Source: Amycolatopsis sp. NBC_01488
GTDB taxonomy: Bacteria > Actinomycetota > Actinomycetes > Mycobacteriales > Pseudonocardiaceae
DNA length: 64,000 bases
Assembly (NCBI RefSeq): GCF_036227105.1
Contig: NZ_CP109434.1
Span: 7,102,501-7,166,500 of the forward strand
Direction of reading: 5' to 3'
Below, piece by piece: positions 49,761-59,500 of this stretch (position 1 is its first letter; the number at the start of each line of letters is the position of its first letter). The translations under genes and the position numbers were made by a program. The notes beneath the pieces are model-generated. The model did not search any database, was not told the origin of the DNA, and saw only the letters and a program-made list of their open reading frames with translations.

Positions 49761-52700
49761 ATGCGTGTCCCGAAAGCCGACCTGATCGTCGCCGTGTCGC
49801 CCGTGCGGTGGCCGTCGGCGCGCGGGGTCGCGGCCGCCGCGCGCGCGGGCGGGCTCGGCGTGCTCGACCTGACCGGCGGGACCGCCGCGGAAGAGCTCGC
49901 GCTGCTGGGCGAATGGGGCGTCCCGGCGTTCGGCGTCCGGCTGACCGAACCGATCGTCGACCTGCCCGAAGCCGCGACCACGGTCCTGCTCGCCGAAGAC
50001 GCGCCGTGCACCGCGGACGCGTTCCCGGGCCGCCGTGTGCTGGCGGAGGTGACCAGCCGGGCGTCGGCCGTGCGAGCCGTCGCCGGTGGCGCCCACGGCT
50101 TGATCGCACGGGGGCACGAATGCGGCGGCCGGACGGGGGAGCTGAGCACGTTCGTGCTGCTCCAGGCCCTGCTCGCCGACGAAACGCTCGACGTCCCGGT
50201 GTGGGCCGCCGGTGGGATCGGCCCGCACACGGCGGCCGCCGCGGTCGCGGGCGGCGCGGCCGGCGTGGTCGTCGACACCCAGCTCGCCCTGCTGCCCGAA
50301 GCCGAGCTCCCGGCGGCGCTCACCCGCGCGCTCACCGGGCTGGACGGCTCCGAGACGACGGTCGTCGACGGGGTCCGCCGCCTCGCACGCCACGGCTTCG
50401 AGCCGGTCGAGGCCGGCCAGGACGTCTTCCTCGCCACCCGCTTCCGCGACCGGTGGGGCACGGTGACCGCGGCCGTGCGCGGCCTGGCCGACGCCATCGG
50501 TGACGCCCTGCGCGTCGAAATCCCGGTGCTCGGGCCCGGCAGCGCGGGCAGCCGCGCGCTCGGCACGGCGCTGCCCATCGCGCAGGGACCGATGACCCGG
50601 GTCAGCGACCAGCCCGCGTTCGCCGCCGAGGTCGCCGCGGGCGGGGCGCTGCCGTTCATCGCACTGGCCCTGTCCGGTCCCCAGCAGACCCGTGACGTCC
50701 TGGAGCGGACCCGCGAAGCCGTCGGTGCCGCACCTTGGGGCGTCGGTGTCCTCGGGTTCGCCGCCGAGGACGTCAAGGCCGCGCAGCTCGAAGTGATCCG
50801 GGAGCTGCGGCCGACGCACGCGATCATCGCCGGCGGCCGCCCCGCGCAGGCCGCGGCGCTGGAGGAGGCCGGCATCGCCACCTTCCTCCACGTGCCGTCG
50901 CCAGGACTGCTGAAGCAGTTCCTCGAAGCCGGGGCCCGCAAGTTCGTCTTCGAAGGCTCGGAGTGCGGCGGCCACGTCGGGCCGCGCACCAGCTTCCCGT
51001 TGTGGGAGGCGCAGCTCGGCGTCCTCGCCGACTTCCTGGCGGCGACGCCGGACGCGGCCGCGGACCTGCAGCTGCTGTTCGCCGGGGGAATCCACGACGC
51101 GCGCTCGGCCGCCGTGGTGGCCGCGCTCGCCGCGCCGGTCGCCGTGCGCGGTGCCGCGATCGGCGTGCTGATGGGCACCGCCTACCTCTTCACCCGCGAG
51201 GCCGTCGACGCCGGCGCCGTGCTCCCGCTGTTCCAGCGGCGGCTGCTCGGCGCGGAGCACACCGACCTGCTCGAAACCGCGCCGGGACACGCCACCCGCT
51301 GCGTCCGCAGCCCGTTCACCACGGAGTACGCGGCGATCAAGGCCGGCCTGGCCGAGCAGGGCGTGCCGAGCCGCGACGCCTGGGAGCGGCTGGAACAGCT
51401 GAACGTCGGACGGCTTCGCCTGGCCAGCAAGGGTATCGAGCGCGTCGGCGCCGACCTGCGCGACGTCGGCGAAGACCGGCAGCTCGCCGAGGGCATGTTC
51501 ATGGCGGGCGAGGTCGCCGTGCTGCGCTCGGCCGTCACCACGATCGCCGAACTGCACCATGCCGTCGGGGAAGGCGCGAACGCGGTCCTGCGCGAGCGGG
51601 CCGCCGCCTTCGGCGTCGCGACGACGGAACCCCCGGCGCCCGCGCCGCTGGACGTCGCGATCGTGGGCATGGCCTGCATGTTCCCGCAAGCTCCCGACCT
51701 GGCCACGTTCTGGGCGAACGTCCTGGCCGGCGCCGACGCGGTCACCGAGGTGCCGCGGCAGCGCTGGGACACCTCGCTCTACTACGACCCCGAAGGCCAG
51801 GGGGAGAAGACGCCGTCGCGCTGGGGCGGGTTCCTGCCCGAGATCGGCTTCGACCCGCTGCAGTACGGCATCCCGCCGTCGTCGCTGGCCAGCATCGAGC
51901 CGGTGCAGCTGCTGGCCTTGGAGGCCGCGCACCGCGCGCTCGTGGACGCCGGGTACGGAGACCGCGCGTTCGACCGGGCCCGCACGTCGGTCGTGTTCGG
52001 CGCCGAGGCGGGCAGCGACCTGTCGAACGCCATGACGCTGCGCTCGGTGCTCCCGTCCTATGTGGGCGAACTCCCGTCCGAACTGGACGAACGGCTGCCG
52101 CGGATCACCGAGGACTCGTTCCCGGGTGTGCTGGCGAACGTCATCGCCGGGCGGATCGCCAACCGGCTCGACCTGGGTGGCGCCAACTACACGGTCGACG
52201 CGGCGTGCGCGTCGTCGCTGACCGCCGTCGACGTCGCCTGCAAGGAGCTGACCGCCGGCACCAGCGATCTCGTCCTCTGTGGCGGCGCGGACCTGCACAA
52301 CGGCATCAACGACTACCTCCTGTTCGCCTCGGCGCACGCTCTTTCGCCGACCGGGCGTTCGGCGACGTTCGACAGCGCGGCCGACGGAATCGCGCTCGGC
52401 GAAGGCGTCGCGTGCGTCGCGCTGAAGCGGCTCGCCGACGCCGAACGCGACGGCGACCGCGTCTACGCCGTGATCAAGGGGGTCGGGGCGGCGTCGGACG
52501 GACGTGCGCTCGGCCTCACCGCGCCGCGGCCGGAGGGCCAGCACACCGCCCTGACCCGCGCCTACCGCAACGCCGGCGTCTCGCCCGCGCGCGTCGGCCT
52601 CGTCGAGGCCCACGGCACCGGGACCGTCGTCGGCGACCGGACCGAGCTGGGCACGCTGACGAAGGTGTTCACCGAGGCCGGCGCCGCGCCCGGCGGCTGC

Positions 52701-55700
52701 ACGATCGGGTCGGTGAAGTCGCAGATCGGGCACACGAAGTGCGCGGCGGGCCTCGCCGGGTTGATCAAGACCGCGCTCGCCCTGCACACCGGCGTCAAGC
52801 CGCCGACGCTCCACCTCACGGCGCCGAATCCCGCGTGGGACGCGGAGACGAGCCCGTTCGTGTTCCAGTCGGCCGCGCAGCCGTGGGCCGCGCCGGCCGC
52901 CGAGCGCATCGCCGGGGTGAGCGCGTTCGGCTTCGGTGGCACCAACTTCCACGTCGTGCTGGGCGCGCACGACAGCGTCCCGCCCGCGCAGGCGGCCGAG
53001 GAGTGGCCGGCCGAGCTGTTCCTCTTCGCCACCGACGCGGCGGTCCGCGACCTGCTGGCGCTGGCATCGGACGTGCCGGCCGGAACGCGGCCGTGGCGGC
53101 TGCGGGACCTCGCGCTGAGCGCGTCGCTGCGGGCGCCGGGCCGGCCGGTCCGGCTCGCGATCGTGGCGTCCACTGTGGACGAGCTGACCAGCTTGCTGCG
53201 CCAGGCACTCGCGGGACAGGACGCACCCGGCCTGTACCGGGCCGGGGCCGACGAGCCCGGCGAGGTCGCGGTGCTGTTCCCGGGGCAGGGCAGTCAGCGG
53301 CCGGGCATGTTCGCCGAGCTGTTCGTCGCCTTCCCCGAGCTGCAGCGGTACCTGCGGCTGGACCCGCCGACCGCCGACGTCGTGTTCGGCCCGGCGGTGT
53401 TCGGCGAGGCGGCGCGGCAGGCGCTGGCCGACCGCGTCACCGACACCCGGGTCGCCCAGCCCGCGCTCGGCCTCGCCGGGCTGGCCGCGTTCCGGCTGCT
53501 GACCCGCGCCGGCGTTCGGCCCGCGATGCTCGGCGGGCACAGCTACGGCGAGCTGACGGCGCTGGCCGCGGCAGGCGCCCTCACCCCCGAAGCGCTGCTG
53601 CACGCCAGCCACGCCCGGGCCGCGGCGATCCTCGACGCCATCCCCGAGGGCGACCCGGGTGCGATGGCGGCGGTCGCCGCGCCGGCGGCCCGGGTGGAGT
53701 CGGTCCTCACTTCGTCGTCGGTCGTGCTCGCGAACCACAACTCGCCCGAGCAGACGGTGATCTCCGGCGCGACCGCCGACGTCGAAGCCGCGGTCGAGCA
53801 GCTGCGCGCGGCGGGGCTCGGCGCGAAACGGATTTCGGTCGCGTGCGCGTTCCACAGCCCCCTGGTCGCCCCGGCGGGCGAGACGTTCGGCCGCGACCTC
53901 GGCGCGATCGGCGTCGTGCGGCCCGCCGTCCCGGTCTACGGCAACCGGACCGCGGGCCCCTACCCGGCGGACCCGGACGAGATCCGTGGCGAGCTGGCCG
54001 CGCAGGTGGGCTCGCCCGTCCGGTTCGTCGAGCAGGTCGAGGCGATGTACGCGGCCGGGGCCCGGGTGTTCGTCGAGGCCGGGCCGGGTGCGGTGCTGAG
54101 CAGGCAGGTCGGCGCGATCCTCGGCGACCGTCCGCATCGGACGGTGGGGTTCGAGCAGCCGGGACGCCGTGGCCTGCCGGGCTTCCTGACCGCGGTGGCG
54201 CAGCTGGCGGTGGCCGGGGTCCCGGTCGAGACCGCCTGGCTGTTCCGCGGCCGCGACGCGGTCGACGCGGCGACGGCTCCGCGGCCGAAGCGTCCCGGGT
54301 GGACGGTCGACGGCCACCTGCTCCGCGCCGCGGACGGCACGATCCCGGCGGGCGCACTCCGCCCGGCCGAGCGGGTCTCGCTGAGCCTGGCCGCTTCGGC
54401 GCCCGAGGCAGCGACGTCGGAGGCCATGGTCGCGGACTTCCTGCGCACGAGCCGCGAGATGATCGCCGCCCAGCGGGACGTGCTGCTGGGCTTCCTCGGC
54501 AGCGATACGCCGGCGGTCCGCTCGATCCCGGTGGTCGAGGTGGTCCCCGAGCTGCCTGCCGCGGTGGCGGCTCCGGTGGTCCCGGCCGCGCGGCCGGTGC
54601 TGGAGACGATCGTCGAGGTGATCGGGGAGCGGACCGGGTATCCGGTGGAGATGATCGAGCCGGACCTCGACCTGGAAGCCGACCTCAGCGTGGACTCGAT
54701 CAAGCGGGCGGAGATCGCGGGCGAGCTGGCGTCCCGGCTGGGGCTCGTCGGCGGTGACGTGGAGGAGTTCGCGAAAGCCCGCACGGCCGCGGCGATCGCC
54801 GAGCTGATCGGCGCGGTGCGTCCGGAGGCCCCTTCCCGTTCGCCGGAGAGCTCGGTGCTGGAGACCGTGGTCGAGGTGATCGGCGCGCGGACGGGGTATC
54901 CGGCGGAGCTGATCGAGCCGGACCTGGACCTCGAAGCCGACCTGAGCATCGACTCGATCAAGCGCGCCGAGATCGCGGGCGAGCTGACGATCCGCCTGGG
55001 CACCGGCGAGGTCGAGGAGCTCGCCAAAGCCCGCACGGCGGCCGGGATGGCCGAGCTGCTGGGGGCGGGAACCGCGAAGCCCGCCCTCGACGAGCCCACG
55101 ATCGTGGAGCGCCCCGAGCCGCGGCCGGTGATCGTCGCGCCGAAGCGGTACCTCATGACCGAGGTCGACCTCGCCCCCGCGACCGCACCCGACATCGCCG
55201 GACGCCGGTTCCTCGTGCTCGGGACCGGGCCGCTCGCCGAAGCCGTCCGAGCCGAACTGGCCGCGCACGGCGCCGAGGCCGAACTCGGCGACGACGTTCG
55301 CCCCGGCTTCGACGGGTACCTCCACCTCCCCGACGGCGACGCCGTCCTGCCCGCCGCCTTCCCCAAGTACCAGGCCGCCCTGGCCCACCGTCCACAGTGG
55401 CTGCTGACCGTGGGACCGGCCGAAGGGCTCCGCGGCTTCTACCGCAGCGTCTCCCGCGAGTACCCGGACACCCTCGCCCGGGTCGTCGAGCACGCCGACG
55501 CCGCGACCCTCGTCGCCGAACTGTCCACTGTGGACCGCGAACCGGTCGTGATCAGAACCGGGAACGGGCGGCGCGGCCTGACGCCCGCCGAAGAGGGCCT
55601 CGGCCTCCTCGGCAGCAGCGGCGCGGGACCGGCGGGCGACGGCGTCGCCGAGGCGGCCGCCATCGGCCTGGACCGGGACTCCGTCGTCCTGCTCGTCGGC

Positions 55701-56501
55701 GGCGCCAAGGGCATCACCGCCCGGTTCGCCACCACCCTCGCCGGGGCGGCCCGCTGCCGCGTCGAACTGCTCGGCCGGACGCCCGTCCCCGCCGCCGAGG
55801 ACGAGTACCCGCACGCGAAGGACGCCAAAGAGCTGCGGGCCGCGCTGATCGAGGCCGGCCTGAAGAGCCCCGCCGAGATCGAGAAGGCCGTCCGCCGCAT
55901 CGGCGGCGAACGCGAAGTCCGGAAGACCCTCCGGCAGCTCGACGCCCTCGGCAGCCCGGTGCGCTACCAGTCCGTCGACATGCTCGACGCCGAAGCCGTG
56001 CACCGCGCCGTCAAGGAGATCCACGCCGAGTACGGCCGCCTCGACGGCATCGTCTACGCGGCCGGCGTCATCGAGGACAAGCTCGTCGCCGACAAGACGC
56101 CGGAGTCGTTCGCCCGGGTCTACGGCACCAAGGTGGACGGTGCCAGGACCCTGCTGGAGGCGACCGCCGACCTGCCCGACGAGCCGAAGTTCGTGGTGCT
56201 GTTCGGCAGCATCGCCGCGACGCTCGGCAACCGCGGCCAGTCGGACTACGCCGCCGCCAACGACGCGCTCGAAGCGCTCGGACGGCGGTGGCCCGCCGGG
56301 CGGGCCGTGACCGTCCACTGGGGACCGTGGGCGCCGACCGGCGACCACGACGGCATGGTGACACCCGAGCTGATGCGGGACTACGCCCGCCGCGGCATCG
56401 AGCTGATCGACCCGGACGAGGGCACCCTCGGCCTGCTGCGCGAGCTGGCGTGGGGCCGCCAGGACGTCTCGGCCGTCGTCCACACCGCTTCGGGCTGGTG
56501 A
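49761..56501 (+). CDS. PUFA/secondary-lipid synthase A: NMO-like, NMO, KS, AT, ACP, ACP, KR
   Basis: A 2246-residue multidomain synthase. Domains: a degenerate nitronate-monooxygenase (NMO)-like half (about 5-230, GHECGGRTG near 119); a full NMO/PfaD-like flavin enoyl reductase (about 255-540, with SECGGHVGP near 400); ketosynthase (about 630-1060; Cys816, His951, His991 at standard spacing); malonyl-type acyltransferase (about 1170-1460; Ser1261 in GHSYGE); two carrier domains with DSIKRAEI motifs (Ser1646 and Ser1732), the form found in PUFA synthases; and a ketoreductase (about 1970-2230; Tyr2163). The ATG at 49761 has GGGAG five bases before it. Its stop overlaps the next gene. It resembles Pfa-type secondary lipid synthases, including, from memory, the predicted EPA-like cluster of Streptomyces coelicolor; the product is not predictable. 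Confidence 0.88.
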   Translation: MRVPKADLIVAVSPVRWPSARGVAAAARAGGLGVLDLTGGTAAEELALLGEWGVPAFGVRLTEPIVDLPEAATTVLLAEDAPCTADAFPGRRVLAEVTSRASAVRAVAGGAHGLIARGHECGGRTGELSTFVLLQALLADETLDVPVWAAGGIGPHTAAAAVAGGAAGVVVDTQLALLPEAELPAALTRALTGLDGSETTVVDGVRRLARHGFEPVEAGQDVFLATRFRDRWGTVTAAVRGLADAIGDALRVEIPVLGPGSAGSRALGTALPIAQGPMTRVSDQPAFAAEVAAGGALPFIALALSGPQQTRDVLERTREAVGAAPWGVGVLGFAAEDVKAAQLEVIRELRPTHAIIAGGRPAQAAALEEAGIATFLHVPSPGLLKQFLEAGARKFVFEGSECGGHVGPRTSFPLWEAQLGVLADFLAATPDAAADLQLLFAGGIHDARSAAVVAALAAPVAVRGAAIGVLMGTAYLFTREAVDAGAVLPLFQRRLLGAEHTDLLETAPGHATRCVRSPFTTEYAAIKAGLAEQGVPSRDAWERLEQLNVGRLRLASKGIERVGADLRDVGEDRQLAEGMFMAGEVAVLRSAVTTIAELHHAVGEGANAVLRERAAAFGVATTEPPAPAPLDVAIVGMACMFPQAPDLATFWANVLAGADAVTEVPRQRWDTSLYYDPEGQGEKTPSRWGGFLPEIGFDPLQYGIPPSSLASIEPVQLLALEAAHRALVDAGYGDRAFDRARTSVVFGAEAGSDLSNAMTLRSVLPSYVGELPSELDERLPRITEDSFPGVLANVIAGRIANRLDLGGANYTVDAACASSLTAVDVACKELTAGTSDLVLCGGADLHNGINDYLLFASAHALSPTGRSATFDSAADGIALGEGVACVALKRLADAERDGDRVYAVIKGVGAASDGRALGLTAPRPEGQHTALTRAYRNAGVSPARVGLVEAHGTGTVVGDRTELGTLTKVFTEAGAAPGGCTIGSVKSQIGHTKCAAGLAGLIKTALALHTGVKPPTLHLTAPNPAWDAETSPFVFQSAAQPWAAPAAERIAGVSAFGFGGTNFHVVLGAHDSVPPAQAAEEWPAELFLFATDAAVRDLLALASDVPAGTRPWRLRDLALSASLRAPGRPVRLAIVASTVDELTSLLRQALAGQDAPGLYRAGADEPGEVAVLFPGQGSQRPGMFAELFVAFPELQRYLRLDPPTADVVFGPAVFGEAARQALADRVTDTRVAQPALGLAGLAAFRLLTRAGVRPAMLGGHSYGELTALAAAGALTPEALLHASHARAAAILDAIPEGDPGAMAAVAAPAARVESVLTSSSVVLANHNSPEQTVISGATADVEAAVEQLRAAGLGAKRISVACAFHSPLVAPAGETFGRDLGAIGVVRPAVPVYGNRTAGPYPADPDEIRGELAAQVGSPVRFVEQVEAMYAAGARVFVEAGPGAVLSRQVGAILGDRPHRTVGFEQPGRRGLPGFLTAVAQLAVAGVPVETAWLFRGRDAVDAATAPRPKRPGWTVDGHLLRAADGTIPAGALRPAERVSLSLAASAPEAATSEAMVADFLRTSREMIAAQRDVLLGFLGSDTPAVRSIPVVEVVPELPAAVAAPVVPAARPVLETIVEVIGERTGYPVEMIEPDLDLEADLSVDSIKRAEIAGELASRLGLVGGDVEEFAKARTAAAIAELIGAVRPEAPSRSPESSVLETVVEVIGARTGYPAELIEPDLDLEADLSIDSIKRAEIAGELTIRLGTGEVEELAKARTAAGMAELLGAGTAKPALDEPTIVERPEPRPVIVAPKRYLMTEVDLAPATAPDIAGRRFLVLGTGPLAEAVRAELAAHGAEAELGDDVRPGFDGYLHLPDGDAVLPAAFPKYQAALAHRPQWLLTVGPAEGLRGFYRSVSREYPDTLARVVEHADAATLVAELSTVDREPVVIRTGNGRRGLTPAEEGLGLLGSSGAGPAGDGVAEAAAIGLDRDSVVLLVGGAKGITARFATTLAGAARCRVELLGRTPVPAAEDEYPHAKDAKELRAALIEAGLKSPAEIEKAVRRIGGEREVRKTLRQLDALGSPVRYQSVDMLDAEAVHRAVKEIHAEYGRLDGIVYAAGVIEDKLVADKTPESFARVYGTKVDGARTLLEATADLPDEPKFVVLFGSIAATLGNRGQSDYAAANDALEALGRRWPAGRAVTVHWGPWAPTGDHDGMVTPELMRDYARRGIELIDPDEGTLGLLRELAWGRQDVSAVVHTASGW

Positions 56502-59500
56502 CGCGGATGCCGGACCCCGTGGCCATCGTCGGGATGTCGGTGCTGCTGCCCGGCGCGCCGGACCTTGCGGCGTACTGGCGCAACCTCGTCGGCGGCGTCG
56601 ACGCGATCACCGAGGTGCCGCCGGCGAAGTGGGACAGCCTCCACTACGCGCCGGACGAGCGGCGCGCCGACCGCGTCTACTGCCGGCGCGGCGGGTTCGT
56701 CGACGAACTGGCCGAAGTGGACGTCACCGGCTTCGGGATCATGCCGAACTCCGTGCCCGCCACCGAACCCGACCAGCTGATCGCGCTGCGGGTCGCGGCG
56801 CAGGCCGTCGCGGACGCGGGCGGCCCGGACCGGCTGCCCGCCGACCGGGCACGCGTCGGGGTCGTGCTCGGCCGCGGCGGGTACCTGACGCCCGGGCTCG
56901 TCCGGCTCGACCAGCGCGTCCGGACCGCGAGCCAGCTTGTCCGGACGCTCGGCGAGCTGCTGCCGGACCTCGACGAAACGCGGCTCGAAGCCGTCCGGCA
57001 GGCCTTTACCGACCAGCTCGGGCCGGAGGCGCCGGAGTCCGCGATCGGGCTCGTGCCCAACCTCGCCGCGTCGCGGCTGGCCAACCGCCTCGACCTGCGC
57101 GGCCCCGCGTACACCGTGGACGCCGCGTGCGCGTCCTCGCTGATCGCCGTCGACCACGCCGTGCGCGAGCTCGCGTCCGGCCGCTGTGACGTCGTGCTCG
57201 CCGGCGGCGTCCACCACTGCCACGACATCACGTTCTGGAGCGTGTTCACCCAGCTCGGCGCGCTGTCGCCGAGCGAGCGGATCCGGCCGTTCCACCGGGA
57301 CGCCGACGGCGTGCTGATCGGCGAGGGCACCGGCGTCGTCGTGCTCAAGCGCCTGGCCGACGCCGAGCGCGACGGTGACCGCGTCTACGCCGTGGTCACC
57401 GGCACCGGCGTGGCCTCCGACGGCCGGACCGCCAGCCTGGCCAACCCGGACTCCGGCGGCCAGGTCCGCGCGGTCCGGCAGGCGTGGGCGGCCGCGGGCC
57501 TGGACCCCACGGCCCCGGACTCGCTCGGGCTCCTGGAGGCACACGGCACCGCGACCCCGGCCGGTGACGCGGCCGAGCTCGCCACCCTCGAAGAGGTCTT
57601 CGGCCCCCGCGGCGCTGCCGTGCTCGGCTCGGTCAAGTCGATGATCGGGCACACGATGCCCGCCGCCGGGATCGCCGGGCTCGTCAAGGCGGCCCTGGCC
57701 GTGTACCACGGCGTCCTGCTGCCCACCCTGCACTGCGACGACCCGCACCCGATGCTCGCGAAGACCCGCTTCTCCACTTTGGACACCGCACAGCCGTGGG
57801 ACGCGGCGGTGCGCCGGGCGGGCGTCAACGCCTTCGGGTTCGGCGGGATCAACGCCCACGTCGTGCTGGAGCAGCAGGCCTCGGGCCGGGCCGCACCGGT
57901 CGTCGTCCGCGAGCCGGAACGGGTGCTGCGGCTCGCGGCGCGGTCGGTCGGCGAGTTGCGTGACCTGCTCGACCGGCCCGGAACGCGGACGGTCGGCGAC
58001 GGTCCCGTCCGGCTCGGGATCGTCGATCCGACGGAGAAACGGCTGGCACTGGCCCGCAAGGCGGTCGCGCGCGGCCGGCCGTGGCGCGGCCGCAACGACG
58101 TCTGGTTCGCCGACCGCCCGCTGCTCGGGCCGGGCGGCGGCAAGCTGGCCTTCGTCTTCCCCGGCCTGGAATCGGAACTGGCGCTGAACTGTGGTGACGT
58201 CGCCCGCCACTTCGGTCTGCCGTGGCACCACGACGACGTCGAGGTCGGCGACGTCGGCCGGCAGGGCACCGCGGTCTTCGAACTTGGCCGGCTGCTCTAC
58301 GCCGCGCTCGGCCGACTGGGCGTCACGCCGGACGCGGTCGCGGGCCACAGCCTGGGGGAGTGGACGGCGATGGCCGTCGCCGGACTGCACGCCGAGGACG
58401 AGGTCGACGCGTTCCTCGCCGGGTTCGACCCGGACGCGCTCGTCGTCCCCGGTCTCGCCTTCGCCGCGATCGGGGCCCCCGCGCCGCGGGTGGTGGAGGA
58501 GCTGGCCGGGCGCGCGGACGTCGTGCTCTCCCACGACAATGCGCCGAACCAGGCCATGGTCTGCGGCCCGGCGGCGGCGGTCGACACGCTCGTGACGCGC
58601 TTCCGGGACGCGGGGATCGTGGCGCAGGTGCTGCCGTTCCGGTCCGGGTTCCACACGCCGATGCTGCGGCCGTACCTCGGCCCGATCCGCGCGGCGGCCG
58701 CCGGCTTCACGCTGCATCCTCCGGCGCTGCCGATCTGGTCGGCGACCACGGTGTCGGAGTACCCGGCCGCAGAGGCGGACGTCCGCGACCTGTTCGTCCG
58801 GCACCTGCTCGAACCGGTCCGGTTCCGCCCGCTCGTCCGCGCGATGCACGCGGCGGGCTTCCGCGCGTTCGTGCAGGTCGGCGCGGGACAGCTCGGCTCG
58901 CTCGTCGGCGACACCCTGCACGGCGAGGACCACCTGGTCGTCGCGGCGCATTCCGCCCACCGGCCCGGCCTCGCCCAGCTGCGCCGGGTCGCGACCGCGC
59001 TGTGGGCCGACGGCGCCGACCTCGACTTCACCCGCCTGCCCGGCGACCGCCCGGCTCCACACAAGGCCGTCAAGCTGGATCTCGGCGGCCACCTGATCTC
59101 CCTGGACGACGAGGTCCGCGCCCGCATCGCGCTGCCGGCCGTCCGGGAGTCCACTGTGGACAACCTGGCCGGGAAGGGCCCGCTCGCCGCGGAGTTCGCC
59201 GCCCTGCTGGCCGACACCGCCGAGCTGGCGTCCACTGTGCTCTCCGGCCGCCCGGCCGCGAAGAAGCGGCTTCCGCCGCCGAAGGAGCTGGACACGACCC
59301 TGACCGTGTCGGTCGAGGCGATGCCGTACCTGCTCGACCACTGCTTCTTCAAGCAGCCGCCCCAGGCCGACCCGGGCGACCGCTGGCCGGTCGTCCCGGC
59401 CACCACGGTGATCGACCACCTGATGGGCTTCGCCGAGCAGGCCGCGCCCGGCCGCCGCGCGGTCGCCGTGCACGACGTCCGGCTGAGCCAGTGGATCGCG

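Noticed and set aside
49725..56483. A 2252-codon open frame on the minus strand opposite synthase A
   Set aside because: It mirrors the plus-strand gene, as is common at very high GC. Its translation is Arg/Gly/Asp-rich low-complexity sequence without domains, whereas the plus strand shows clear catalytic motifs at correct spacing.
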